Shown: positions 6,326 through 13,171 of the stretch, in pieces
How positions within the stretch are numbered: position 1 is the stretch's first letter
Layout: every line of letters begins with the position of its first letter
IMG/VR virus record: IMGVR_UViG_3300008459_000244
Location: 1-30,410 of that record
Strand: one strand, 5' to 3'
Length of the DNA: 30,410 nucleotides
DNA from: a virus
Translations under genes and position numbers: made by a program
The notes under the pieces: model-generated
Told to the model about the DNA's origin: nothing
Database searches by the model: none
The model's input: only the letters and a program-made list of their open reading frames with translations

Positions 6326-6403
6326 TCACTCTTTATCCCTGAACTCCATGGAGCAGGCGAGGGCTACGAGGTTTGCGCTTAGGGTCAAGAGGATGTATTT
6401 CAT
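6326..6403 (-). CDS. 25-residue lipoprotein-like peptide
   Basis: A 25-codon ORF, MKYILLTLSANLVALACSME and RDKE, fills the only 86-base gap between two operon genes, with 4 bases to each neighbour. A short basic head, a hydrophobic stretch and a cysteine at residue 17 preceded by ALA resemble a lipoprotein signal, although the -3 residue is Ala, not Leu. Tiny lipoproteins of this size serve in phage and colicin lysis (Rz1-like, release proteins); that role is inference. Confidence 0.5.
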   Translation of the reverse strand: MKYILLTLSANLVALACSMEFRDKE

Positions 6404-6407
6404 AATC

Positions 6408-6617
6408 TCACTCCGGGACGAGTCTGAATCTGCGCCATTCGTAGCCGGGATTGAGGGTGTACCGCCACTCCTCCCACACCGCCAGATCCGTCATATCCAC
6501 TTCTCCAGTCTTGGTATCCACGACAGCCCAGACAAAGAGATCGGTGGATTCCGTCCGGTAACGCATCCCGTCAACGACAGGATAGTCAACGCGGAATAGT
6601 TGCGGTTCTTCGTTCAT
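6408..6617 (-). CDS. Hypothetical protein (69 aa)
   Basis: Starts MNEEPQLFRVDYPVVDGMRY at 6617. Beta-rich, acidic and aromatic (FVWAVVDTKTGEVDM and WEEWRYTL), probably a single small sheet domain. Coupled by ATGA to the upstream gene. No family recognised. Confidence 0.72.
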   Translation of the reverse strand: MNEEPQLFRVDYPVVDGMRYRTESTDLFVWAVVDTKTGEVDMTDLAVWEEWRYTLNPGYEWRRFRLVPE

Positions 6618-6862
6618 GCCTTCGCCCTCAGCACCCTCCGGGTCTTGGTTTCTTCCTCCTCGACGATCTCGTAGTTCTCCTTCAGCTTCTTGGCCTCTTG
6701 GAGGATCTGGGCTTGGACGGCGTCGTTCAGTGACTTCCCGGCCCATGCGTCTGCGTGTATTGCAAAGTCCATCAGGGAGATGAGGTACGTCCGTTTGTCA
6801 GATTCCAGATACCAGATGACCGAGTCGATGTACTGGATGGCTTCTTGGATTTCTTTGTTCAT
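6614..6862 (-). CDS. Helical hypothetical protein (82 aa)
   Basis: The ATG at 6862 (MNKEIQEAIQYIDSVIWYLE) is preferred to an upstream GTG at 6883 that overlaps the preceding gene. Three predicted helices, the last highly charged (LQEAKKLKENYEIVEEEE) with a basic end, a likely coiled-coil dimer. Function unknown. Confidence 0.72.
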   Translation of the reverse strand: MNKEIQEAIQYIDSVIWYLESDKRTYLISLMDFAIHADAWAGKSLNDAVQAQILQEAKKLKENYEIVEEEETKTRRVLRAKA

Positions 6863-6870
6863 AGTAAAAC

Positions 6871-7503
6871 TCAATACGCCCACTTCGCATCTCCCAGGAT
6901 CTCATCGGAATCCTGCCACCATTCATCCCATTTGGCGTTGGAGGCTGCGTCCCAGTCTGGGATTGCGGAGATTGCGTCCTTCTTGGTGAGCGAGGTTGGC
7001 AGGTACTTGATGCGGTTGTTCGGGTAGATGGCGATCTGTCCGTTGGAGAGACGGATGACATTCCCCTCCTTGTGTTCTTCCAGGAGTTCAGCGTCCCCGA
7101 CATCCAAGGTTCCTGCGGCTTGTCCCTCTGGGAGATAGTCGATGGTGAACATGTAATGCCCCGACATTGGCGGATGTCCCTTGCCTAGATTGACGAGGAC
7201 GGGCACGTCGTTCAGTTGATCCTTCCTCCAGACTTCGATGGAGCCAGAGAGGCATTCCCACATCTGGACCTTGTGGAGAGGGATGGCTTTGTCCGTCGCT
7301 TCCGGCAGGCACCAGTAGATGCAGTGCGGCGGGACTTTGTCGTAGCAGGCTGCGTACTTCTCGACCCAGACTTGGAAGCAGAGCGGGCGGTTTCGCATTG
7401 CACGGACGGATACCAGCCATGCGGGTTCGTACTGGGACGGATCACCGCCGAATGCGTCACAACGGACGAAGACTTTGGCTTTGGGGAGGTTGGCGTTTCT
7501 CAT
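6871..7503 (-). CDS. Large hypothetical protein (210 aa)
   Basis: One of the largest operon proteins, starting MRNANLPKAKVFVRCDAFGG. It is alpha/beta with many aromatic and cysteine residues in the first third (WVEKYAACYDKVPPHCIYWC), a beta-rich centre (GHYMFTIDYLPEG) and an acidic, tryptophan-rich C-terminus (SNAKWDEWWQDSDEI). No catalytic motif is recognised. It is coupled upstream by ATGA and leaves an 8-base gap downstream. Confidence 0.78.
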   Translation of the reverse strand: MRNANLPKAKVFVRCDAFGGDPSQYEPAWLVSVRAMRNRPLCFQVWVEKYAACYDKVPPHCIYWCLPEATDKAIPLHKVQMWECLSGSIEVWRKDQLNDVPVLVNLGKGHPPMSGHYMFTIDYLPEGQAAGTLDVGDAELLEEHKEGNVIRLSNGQIAIYPNNRIKYLPTSLTKKDAISAIPDWDAASNAKWDEWWQDSDEILGDAKWAY

Positions 7504-7775
7504 TTGTCCCCCAGCAATAACTTAGCTGCCCGCTCAATGAAAGCCTTCGCCTCATACGGTTCTGCGTATCCGGCACCGTATGGGCTTACGCCATCGTATA
7601 TCTCATGGTGGTGGAAGCGGGCGTCGTGGTCGAGCGGATCTCCATCTGGCGTTGCTGCGATGGACAGGGACCAGTTGTTACCCCTGCTCCGGAAGTAGAA
7701 CGGCAGTCCGTTGATCTTGCCTTCTGCCTGCACGGGGCAGAGTCCGCAGGGGCCTTGTTCGTATTCGATGGTCAT
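7500..7775 (-). CDS. Hypothetical protein with CxxC (91 aa)
   Basis: The start at 7775 (MTIEYEQGPCGLCPVQAEGK) is fixed by the ATGA overlap with the upstream gene. One CxxC pair at residues 10 and 13 and a histidine cluster (DARFHHHEIYDG) could together hold a metal. Helical C-terminus. Role unknown. Confidence 0.72.
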   Translation of the reverse strand: MTIEYEQGPCGLCPVQAEGKINGLPFYFRSRGNNWSLSIAATPDGDPLDHDARFHHHEIYDGVSPYGAGYAEPYEAKAFIERAAKLLLGDK

Positions 7776-7957
7776 GGCGTATCCTTCGGCTTGATGTAAA
7801 GCGGGCATTCCTCTTCTTCGATGTCCGTAGGCATCACCCGCACAACGCAATCTCCTGGCGGGCATGTCCTACGCAGGCAGTCCTTGCAGTCTTTGCGCCA
7901 TCCGGTTGCGGTGGCGATCCCGTAACATCTGGCTACGTCGTTTGGCAGTGTATTCAT
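7772..7957 (-). CDS. Cysteine-rich small protein (61 aa)
   Basis: MNTLPNDVARCYGIATATGW is followed by CKDCLRRTCPPGDC, giving cysteines at 11, 24, 27, 32, 37 and 51. Spacing of the middle four resembles the small zinc or disulfide knots repeated in phage early regions. Function unknown. Confidence 0.75.
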   Translation of the reverse strand: MNTLPNDVARCYGIATATGWRKDCKDCLRRTCPPGDCVVRVMPTDIEEEECPLYIKPKDTP

Positions 7958-8151
7958 GGCTTCCTTTCCTTCATTTGCAGATAATCCGCAATCTCCCCGA
8001 CTGCCCCAATCAGAAGGAACAGCGCGAACTCAATCGGCGTAGACCCCGGTGGCGTTTCGGCTTTGTTGTTAAGTACGTCGCGCCCGCTTTTACAGCCAAG
8101 CTCGGCACGTAGCAGCGCCCACTCTTCCGATGTTTCTGGTTTCTTGCTCAT
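7954..8151 (-). CDS. Hypothetical protein with hydrophobic C-terminal segment (65 aa)
   Basis: MSKKPETSEEWALLRAELGC starts a polar N-terminal part; residues 40-58 (IEFALFLLIGAVGEIADYL) are hydrophobic but contain two acidic residues, so it may be an amphipathic or membrane-associated helix. ATGA-coupled on both sides. Confidence 0.7.
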   Translation of the reverse strand: MSKKPETSEEWALLRAELGCKSGRDVLNNKAETPPGSTPIEFALFLLIGAVGEIADYLQMKERKP

Positions 8152-8375
8152 GGATTCGCAAGCGGCAGAGATGACGGAAGAAGACCCTCCGCACTATCGG
8201 AGATCCCGATTCGGGTTGGATACTCATCCTCGGATTTTCCTGTGTAGCCCCCGTATCCAGCGCAGATTACGCAATACGTTCCGTCCGAGAAGTCGAGCTT
8301 GAGCCATCCAGTGTCATCAAACTCCGGCATTTTCATCTCGGTGACGCTTGTGATTGTTTTTCCAATTATGTTCAT
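8148..8375 (-). CDS. Beta-rich hypothetical protein (75 aa)
   Basis: MNIIGKTITSVTEMKMPEFD opens a sheet-rich protein with GWLKLDFSDGTYCVICAGYG. The pattern of a ligand-binding or regulatory small barrel is suggestive only. A glycine-rich turn follows, and the C-terminus is hydrophobic and proline-containing. No assignment. Confidence 0.7.
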   Translation of the reverse strand: MNIIGKTITSVTEMKMPEFDDTGWLKLDFSDGTYCVICAGYGGYTGKSEDEYPTRIGISDSAEGLLPSSLPLANP

Positions 8376-8378
8376 AGA

Positions 8379-8717
8379 TCATTTCTCGCAGCTTGGCTGA
8401 ATAATATGGTACTTCCGGGTGAACTTGTCGCCCTCAAAAGCAGGTTCTCCGTAAACGAGTATCGGGTTGCCGTCGAGGGTGACGGTCTTCAAATCCACCC
8501 CGATCTGTGCATGAAGCTGTATCCGCCACCTTACTTCGTTTACGTCCCAATCCTCCGTGCCGAGATGAAGGCTGATTGCTTTGCGGTACAAAGCGTCTAG
8601 TCCGCCAATCACTGCTCTCACAGCCTCATCCTGAATCCTCTTCATGGCATCCGCGAACTCCTTGTCCACAAGATACTCGGGCTCAAAGCCTGCGGTGGCG
8701 TATGGGTTTTCGCTCAT
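8379..8717 (-). CDS. Hypothetical protein (112 aa)
   Basis: Starts MSENPYATAGFEPEYLVDKE at 8717, next to the methyltransferase-like gene. It has a long helical region (FADAMKRIQDEAVRAVIGGL) and a beta C-terminus. The N-terminal N-P-Y-A-T-A-G-F-E-P run is proline/aromatic rich. No family recognised. Confidence 0.72.
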   Translation of the reverse strand: MSENPYATAGFEPEYLVDKEFADAMKRIQDEAVRAVIGGLDALYRKAISLHLGTEDWDVNEVRWRIQLHAQIGVDLKTVTLDGNPILVYGEPAFEGDKFTRKYHIIQPSCEK

Positions 8718-8718
8718 A

Positions 8719-9306
8719 TCAACCCCAGGTTTCCGCCATGGCATCGGCAATTCCTTGATATGTCGTGGACCGAATCTTCCAGCGGTCGGCACTTGGCGGT
8801 AGCTTGTTCTGTCCTGAATCCGTCTGATTTCCCCAGCGAGGTCTTCCGTTTACGATACGAGGCGCAATTATGTTTGTGGGTTGGAGCTTCGGTAGATTCT
8901 TGAGCCAGAGACAAGTTGCCTTGCTGGCGTCGTGCCCGAACTGGTATGGATGGATGATTTGATCCGGCTTCCTAATTCTGGATGAGATGATGGATACTGG
9001 GTTCTCCAAGGCGATTTTCGGGATATTGGCGCTAAGGAGGAGTCGAACGAAGTCGAGGGCTTTGTCTGTTTCTTCCCAGCCTCTGCCCCGGTTGTTCCAA
9101 TGGATGCCAGAGACGCTGAGGTATGTGCATGGAGGGTGTGCGATCATCAGATCCCAACCGTCATCCAGAATATCACAGACATCCCCTTGGTAATGCGGAC
9201 CCGGCTTATCTGTTGGCAGAAGGTCGCAACTCATGGCGTCGTGTCCTTTTGCAATGAACGCATCCCGGACGGTTCCTGAGTATTCGCAGGCGACTAGGAC
9301 TTTCAT
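8719..9306 (-). CDS. Small DNA cytosine-methyltransferase-like protein (195 aa)
   Basis: The start MKVLVACEYSGTVRDAFIAK at 9306 places a motif I-like SAM-binding loop (ACEYSG) at residues 6-11, the catalytic-type PPC at 58-60 (AHPPCTYLSVSG) and the ENP motif at 101-103, the order of C5 cytosine methyltransferases. The end, TYQGIADAMAETWG, matches the terminal motif (G-I-A-x-A-M-A). At 195 residues it lacks a full target-recognition domain, as do many phage homologues, so it may act as a minimal methyltransferase or a host-modification factor. Methylation could protect phage DNA from restriction (inference). It overlaps the upstream gene by four bases. Confidence 0.82.
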   Translation of the reverse strand: MKVLVACEYSGTVRDAFIAKGHDAMSCDLLPTDKPGPHYQGDVCDILDDGWDLMIAHPPCTYLSVSGIHWNNRGRGWEETDKALDFVRLLLSANIPKIALENPVSIISSRIRKPDQIIHPYQFGHDASKATCLWLKNLPKLQPTNIIAPRIVNGRPRWGNQTDSGQNKLPPSADRWKIRSTTYQGIADAMAETWG

Positions 9307-9638
9307 ACAAAGTCCTCCATCTTGATTACGGGGTGAATGTGGTGCGGGTCGTCCGATGATCTCATCCACGGGTGATTGTGTTCGCTTTTGAACGGGACTA
9401 CTGGATCTGCACCGTCGTTTAGAATTGCCTCTGCGTAGGTGATCCAGTCCCTTACGTATTCGATATACCGCTTGGCTTCGTGGTAATGACGCATGTCGAA
9501 GTCGTAGTGGTGCATCTGGCTTTCAGCCCAATCCACTTTCTTCCTCCACTGCTTAACCCTGATTCGCGGACGGTTCCACGGCTTGGCTTTCGGCGTGGTA
9601 ATCGGATTCCGCATCCGTTCGTAGACAGGGATTATCAT
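9303..9638 (-). CDS. Basic, histidine-rich hypothetical protein (111 aa)
   Basis: MIIPVYERMRNPITTPKAKP begins a strongly basic N-terminal third (RPRIRVKQWRKKV), then a helical region rich in H and Y (HHYDFDMRHYHEAKRYIEYV). Likely nucleic acid binding by charge. Coupled to the methyltransferase-like gene by ATGA. No named family. Confidence 0.72.
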   Translation of the reverse strand: MIIPVYERMRNPITTPKAKPWNRPRIRVKQWRKKVDWAESQMHHYDFDMRHYHEAKRYIEYVRDWITYAEAILNDGADPVVPFKSEHNHPWMRSSDDPHHIHPVIKMEDFV

Positions 9639-9808
9639 TTCATCTTCAGTTTCCGGATTGCGGCCTTGAACTCCACCGCCATGTCACGGTGGTACTTCGC
9701 TTCCTCTTTGGCTCCGACCCAGCCTTCCTTCGCCTTCGATGTCTCCATCTTGGCGAGCCTGATGTGGGATTGGTGAATGCTCTTTAGTGTTTCGAGTACG
9801 TGCTTCAT
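9635..9808 (-). CDS. Helical protein (57 aa)
   Basis: A 57-codon ORF, MKHVLETLKSIHQSHIRLAK through AAIRKLKMK, fills the space between two genes and overlaps both by four bases, which strongly supports it. It is all-helical and basic and probably forms a coiled coil. Function unknown. Confidence 0.72.
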   Translation of the reverse strand: MKHVLETLKSIHQSHIRLAKMETSKAKEGWVGAKEEAKYHRDMAVEFKAAIRKLKMK

Positions 9809-10029
9809 GTGAGTTTCAGTGTTTGTTCTTGTTCCGGCAGCTTGAACGTCCCCGGCTTGACCCGGATGAGCATTCCTCGCTTCACCATATTAGACAGAAT
9901 CGCGCCTGTGTGCTTTTCCGTATTCGCGTAAACGTCGCCGCCGACTAAGCGGACTGCCTCTTTCAGGGTGACGAAGCCGTTCGTCTTTGCCGAGCGGAGA
10001 ACCGCCTGCTGCTTACGGGAGGGCTTCAT
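9805..10029 (-). CDS. Winged-helix-like DNA-binding protein (74 aa)
   Basis: MKPSRKQQAVLRSAKTNGFV is followed by LKEAVRLVGG and AILSNMVKRGMLIRVKPGTF, a helix-turn-helix then wing pattern (recognition helix around residues 41-52, hairpin around 53-65). Small phage winged-helix proteins of this kind act as local transcription regulators or partners of larger enzymes; the target is not evident. Confidence 0.7.
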   Translation of the reverse strand: MKPSRKQQAVLRSAKTNGFVTLKEAVRLVGGDVYANTEKHTGAILSNMVKRGMLIRVKPGTFKLPEQEQTLKLT

Positions 10030-10340
10030 GGGTGCAGATGGATCGGTAGCGGGAGGAGATGCCTCCAGTGGGTCACAGTGAGTTGATACTCCGTCATACT
10101 ACTCCACCAATAGTCAGATCCATCCCACCATGCTTGGCTTTGCGTCTTGGTCTGGTCAAGAACTAGAACACCAACCTCCTCTTCCGGAAGCTCATCCTCT
10201 ACGGATACCCACCCAAAGTTCGCTTCCCGTTTCTGGGCGAGCAAGTCTCCGAGTTGATCTTGGAGTTGCCGCTTGAGTTCAGGGTCTCCTTCAAGGGCAA
10301 TGATCTCCTTGAGGTTTGGAATGGCAATAGCTCGGTTCAT
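10026..10340 (-). CDS. DUF551-domain phage protein (104 aa)
   Basis: An N-terminal helix (LKEIIALEGDPELKRQLQDQ) precedes GWVSVEDELPEEEVGVLVLD and the closing THWRHLLPLP, the signature of DUF551: W-x-S-V-x-D-x-L-P, a strand, then V-T-H-W at the end. The family is common in phages and has no known activity. The N-terminal helical addition is not part of the domain. Confidence 0.82.
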   Translation of the reverse strand: MNRAIAIPNLKEIIALEGDPELKRQLQDQLGDLLAQKREANFGWVSVEDELPEEEVGVLVLDQTKTQSQAWWDGSDYWWSSMTEYQLTVTHWRHLLPLPIHLHP

Positions 10341-10579
10341 ACTTCAAAAAGCCTGCATCCAAAGTTTGCGTCCGTTTCAATGGAGTCAACGACGCCTCCA
10401 CTCCACCCGGCGCTTACGGTAATGTGAACCCCGCAATTCATCCTCGTACATACCCCATCAACCCAGCCGTCGTCCGGGTGAATACTGCGCGAGTAGTTCT
10501 CCAGTGACTCCTTTGTTTTCGACGTAGCCAGCCAGTGCTTGCAGTCCCGGCATAGGCCGAATTGCGGAGGCGGGTTCAT
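10337..10579 (-). CDS. Cysteine-pair protein (80 aa)
   Basis: CRDCKHW near residue 10 and later CTRMNC plus a C-terminal cysteine (NFGCRLFEV) form a four- to five-cysteine set, as in the phage proteins with opening C-x-x-C-K-H-W and closing C-x-x-F/Y. A small metal- or disulfide-stabilised fold is likely; role unknown. Confidence 0.75.
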   Translation of the reverse strand: MNPPPQFGLCRDCKHWLATSKTKESLENYSRSIHPDDGWVDGVCTRMNCGVHITVSAGWSGGVVDSIETDANFGCRLFEV

Positions 10580-11262
10580 GCTTCCTCCTTCCAGTTGTAG
10601 ATTGGCTCTCCGTGGAAATACTTGCCGTCCACCTTATCGGATCGGACATACTTCCCAAGGAACTCCACGTTGCCTTTGCGCTCCATGCGCCAGACAGCCC
10701 CTTCGCAGAGACCGACCGCCCCGTGATGTGATGGCTCTACTGCTTCCATTGCAGCCTCAATGCTCATCGGTGGACCTTCGCTCAGAACCCTTGGCGTGAT
10801 GAACCCGCACTTCCCGGCCCTGTGTGCCACCATCTCGCACGTAATCCGCTCGGTTCCAACCATGATGTCGAATGGGACGAATGGTTCGTGCCAGAGCTTG
10901 TAGATCGTACCGTGCGCCATGTGAAGCCATTCGCCGCAGACTCGCTCGCCTGGGTTGAGGAGCGAGAAGAAGCGGTCTCGGTGCTTCATGACCCAGCGAT
11001 GGAAGACTTGGTGAGTCTCAAACTTACTGGTTTCTGCCCGGTATCCAGTACGGGTGAGAGAGACGATCTCGTCTCCGATTCGCGCAACGGCAACGCAGCT
11101 CCCGTCGAGCTTTTCTTGGACGACAACATGGTCATGCCTGTCCCTTGCCTTGATGGTAAGGAGTGCTGCTTGTTGGTCGGACAGCCCTTTGTCTGCCGGA
11201 CCTCTACGGGAACCGGGCAGGTGGGGGATTGATCCGTAGGCTTTTGTATTCAGTGGTTTCAT
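10576..11262 (-). CDS. RNA ligase family protein (228 aa)
   Basis: The nucleotidyltransferase motifs of ATP-dependent RNA ligases are in order: motif I EKLDGS with the adenylated lysine at K51, motif III GEW at 110-112, IIIa PFDIM around 130-134, motif IV CEGAVWR at 186-192 (E187), and motif V FLGKYVRSDK with K204. The enzyme would seal 3'-OH/5'-phosphate breaks in RNA after self-adenylation. At 228 residues it holds essentially the catalytic domain, shorter than T4 Rnl2 with its C-terminal domain. Together with the phage tRNA at 13542-13617, it suggests tRNA repair against host anticodon nucleases (inference). No polynucleotide kinase/phosphatase is visible. Confidence 0.85.
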   Translation of the reverse strand: MKPLNTKAYGSIPHLPGSRRGPADKGLSDQQAALLTIKARDRHDHVVVQEKLDGSCVAVARIGDEIVSLTRTGYRAETSKFETHQVFHRWVMKHRDRFFSLLNPGERVCGEWLHMAHGTIYKLWHEPFVPFDIMVGTERITCEMVAHRAGKCGFITPRVLSEGPPMSIEAAMEAVEPSHHGAVGLCEGAVWRMERKGNVEFLGKYVRSDKVDGKYFHGEPIYNWKEEA

Positions 11263-11489
11263 TTTGCGCCTCCAATCATTGAATCAGCGATACCTTTTGC
11301 CATGGTGGAAATGATCTCTTTGTCCATCCCAGAGAGCGCCTTGAAAAGCTCCGGGTTTGCACAGAGGCCGGAAATTGCCTGCCCCTCAAACCATTGGCGT
11401 AGAGACATCCCGTAAGCGCCAACTGCGCCCCTGTGATCCAGCGTCACAGGAAACGCGGGTCCGTCATTATTACTTATTGATTCACTCAT
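11259..11489 (-). CDS. Conserved phage protein, GMSLRQWFxGQA type (76 aa)
   Basis: The segment GPAFPVTLDHRGAVGAYGMS followed by LRQWFEGQAISGLCANP is a recurring phage signature (G-P-A-F-P, then G-M-[ST]-L-R-x-[WY]-F-A-x-x-A) of unknown function. Helical C-terminus. An exact TACG-N6-CGTA palindrome lies 54 bases upstream inside the preceding gene. Confidence 0.8.
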   Translation of the reverse strand: MSESISNNDGPAFPVTLDHRGAVGAYGMSLRQWFEGQAISGLCANPELFKALSGMDKEIISTMAKGIADSMIGGAK

Positions 11490-11716
11490 CGTTTTGTTCT
11501 TTGTTCGTATTCACTTTTGCTCAGTTCTATGTACCAAGCACCTACGTATCTGCGTAGATTTCTCAGTTTCATCCAGATTTCCGGGCGATCCACGTCGAAG
11601 GCGAAGAACACCGAGTTGTAAAGCCACACTTTACATCTGGCTTTAATCGGAGGAATTCCAAAGGCAAAGTAGATAGTGTCCCCGTGCATAACATCTATGC
11701 CGTCGTCGTCTTTCAT
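11486..11716 (-). CDS. Hypothetical protein (76 aa)
   Basis: MKDDDGIDVMHGDTIYFAFG begins a beta-rich domain (KARCKVWLYNSVFFAFDV) followed by a basic segment with several arginines (MKLRNLRRYVGAW) and a charged tail. It may be a small nucleic acid binding fold. The palindrome at 11543-11556 lies within its 3' half. Confidence 0.72.
   Translation of the reverse strand: MKDDDGIDVMHGDTIYFAFGIPPIKARCKVWLYNSVFFAFDVDRPEIWMKLRNLRRYVGAWYIELSKSEYEQRTKR
11543..11556 (-). promoter_or_regulatory. TACG-N6-CGTA palindrome inside a gene
   Basis: An exact copy (spacer TATCTG on plus), located in the coding end of the 11486-11716 gene and 54 bases upstream of the ATG at 11489. The spacing is like that of the intergenic copies, so it may be an internal promoter or operator, but it is the only copy inside a gene and could be chance. 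Confidence 0.3.
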
Positions 11717-11979
11717 GGCTTCTCCTCCTTGCCGTGCATCTCAATTCCGCCACGGTTCATTCGCTCCCACGGTAGCGGCTCGCTCCAGTCTGAGTATGCG
11801 CGGACCCATCGTGGGATTGCGGCACTGCACTCGGGGTGGTAGTTTGATTTGTATGTGTCCCCCTCGAAAGTTCCAAACGCGGCTGCGTATGGAGTCCCCC
11901 TTGGGATCGCTTCCCAGCACCAATCGCACTCCCTTTCCTTCCGGGATTGCTTAACATGTCGTTCGGTGTGGAAGCTCAC
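11713..11979 (-). CDS. Zinc-binding phage protein with GTG start (88 aa)
   Basis: The GTG at 11979 overlaps the upstream stop as GTGA, giving a start at SFHTERHVKQSRKERE; upstream ATGs at 12006 and 12000 would overlap the previous gene by about 30 bases. A zinc motif CDWCWEAIPRGTPYAAAFG plus YHPECSAAIPRW (two cysteines, then H and C) resembles a treble-clef found in phage proteins. Function unknown. Confidence 0.75.
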   Translation of the reverse strand: MSFHTERHVKQSRKERECDWCWEAIPRGTPYAAAFGTFEGDTYKSNYHPECSAAIPRWVRAYSDWSEPLPWERMNRGGIEMHGKEEKP

Positions 11980-12251
11980 TTCGGCACCTCCTTCTCCCAT
12001 CGGCACAAGAATGATTCAGGCCCATCATCTCCAGACACAAGCCAGTCCACCCGTTGAGTCATTGCCGCCGCCCTACGGAGTGTATGCACAGCCTCCTTGA
12101 ACTTGGCAATGATCTCTGGTTGAAAGAAGTTCCCTTTCTTTCCGCCCCATTCATTTGGGGTCTCGTCTTCGTTGTCGAGAATCAACTGCTCAATATCCTC
12201 AGCAATCTGGTCAATCCTATATTGATTGTAATCAAAGTGTCCTCCACTCAT
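11976..12251 (-). CDS. Conserved phage protein, MSGGHFDYxQYRI type (91 aa)
   Basis: The start MSGGHFDYNQYRIDQIAEDI at 12251 matches a well-spread phage family with this N-terminus, followed by an acidic helical middle (LILDNEDETPNEW) and a C-terminal helix-strand part. The in-frame upstream extension is not needed. Role unknown. Confidence 0.82.
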   Translation of the reverse strand: MSGGHFDYNQYRIDQIAEDIEQLILDNEDETPNEWGGKKGNFFQPEIIAKFKEAVHTLRRAAAMTQRVDWLVSGDDGPESFLCRWEKEVPK

Positions 12252-12436
12252 GGTTTTTCTTTGTTCGTTGTTTGTTTCTTCTGCTCCTCCACCCATTGAC
12301 GGGCGCGTTTGATCTGGTCTTCCAGCTTGGCAATCTTCTCTTCGTTGTAGTAGTACCCGCCTTCGATCTCGAAAATCCACTCGTCGAACTCAAAGAAAGC
12401 GTCCACTCCGCCGAAGGTTTTGAGGTGAGTAATCAT
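12248..12436 (-). CDS. Helical acidic-basic protein (62 aa)
   Basis: MITHLKTFGGVDAFFEFDEW starts an aromatic N-terminal strand pair followed by a long charged helix (NEEKIAKLEDQIKRARQWVE) with heptad-like spacing, so a coiled coil is likely. Coupled by ATGA to both neighbours. Not recognised. Confidence 0.72.
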   Translation of the reverse strand: MITHLKTFGGVDAFFEFDEWIFEIEGGYYYNEEKIAKLEDQIKRARQWVEEQKKQTTNKEKP

Positions 12437-12615
12437 GCGTTCTCCTCTCTGATTTCAAAAGATAGCTTGCTTTGCTTTTGCTGGTTTTTCGCCTCGTTCA
12501 TACATTCATCACAGACATCCTCTGTGTAATGCTCGCCATATCTATCAACATCAATGGTGTTCATATCGTCTGGATGGAGCTGTTTTCCGCAGCCGTAACA
12601 CGGGCAATGGTTCAT
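12433..12615 (-). CDS. Zinc-ribbon protein (60 aa)
   Basis: MNHCPCYGCGKQLHPDDMNT gives a CxxC knuckle (CYGCGK), and VCDECMNEAKNQ gives the second CxxC about 25 residues later: a classic four-cysteine ribbon. It could bind nucleic acid or a host protein. Start set at 12615 by the ATGA overlap. Confidence 0.77.
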   Translation of the reverse strand: MNHCPCYGCGKQLHPDDMNTIDVDRYGEHYTEDVCDECMNEAKNQQKQSKLSFEIREENA

Positions 12616-12851
12616 ACGCCCTCCTCTCCGCGCCAGAACTGAGGATACCACTTTTTCGCAATGGACTGATCTATTGCGTCCAGCACGCCTTCAAAAGTCT
12701 CAGCCCAGACTTCGTGGTCACTCCCGGATGCCGCGCCGAACGCAGGTTGTACTGATGCAGCGAATCCACCCACGTTGGTTTTGTGGTTTCTCCAAGGGGT
12801 TACGTCGAGTTGGTAGTGGCTCATCATTTTAATCAACGCCGGGTATTTCAT
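12612..12851 (-). CDS. Hypothetical protein (79 aa)
   Basis: MKYPALIKMMSHYQLDVTPW begins an alpha/beta protein with a C-terminal helix ending in aromatics (SIAKKWYPQFWRGEE). No motif recognised. ATGA-coupled on both sides. Confidence 0.72.
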   Translation of the reverse strand: MKYPALIKMMSHYQLDVTPWRNHKTNVGGFAASVQPAFGAASGSDHEVWAETFEGVLDAIDQSIAKKWYPQFWRGEEGV

Positions 12852-13171
12852 TCCTCCTCCTCTCCCTCAAGCAGCATCCGCGCAAGATCCATCCCGGACG
12901 TAATCTTCCTCACAGGCTTCTCCCCAAGCGATGCCTCGTACTTCTTCCTGCCACCATCGTTATCGGTGATGTGCCACTCAATCCAGCCGTCTGTATCCAG
13001 CATCTCCAGCATGGTGTCCCACGCCTTCCAAATCGCGTTACAGAGCGGCCCGTCGATGTCCAGTACGCCCGCGAGAGCCCCGGCTTCGATACGCAGGGTG
13101 ATGTCCCTGTGGGTGGCGTAGAGCCTGTCGATCTTCTCCGCGAGTTCTGTGATTTGTTGTTCTTTACTCAT
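12848..13171 (-). CDS. Acidic helical protein (107 aa)
   Basis: MSKEQQITELAEKIDRLYAT starts a long N-terminal helix, followed by DIDGPLCNAIWKAWDTMLEM and an acidic beta part (DGWIEWHITDND); the C-terminus is poly-acidic (LLEGEEEE). The overall charge is strongly negative, as in phage proteins that mimic DNA or bind host enzymes; this is a hint only. It overlaps the upstream gene by eight bases. Confidence 0.73.
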   Translation of the reverse strand: MSKEQQITELAEKIDRLYATHRDITLRIEAGALAGVLDIDGPLCNAIWKAWDTMLEMLDTDGWIEWHITDNDGGRKKYEASLGEKPVRKITSGMDLARMLLEGEEEE

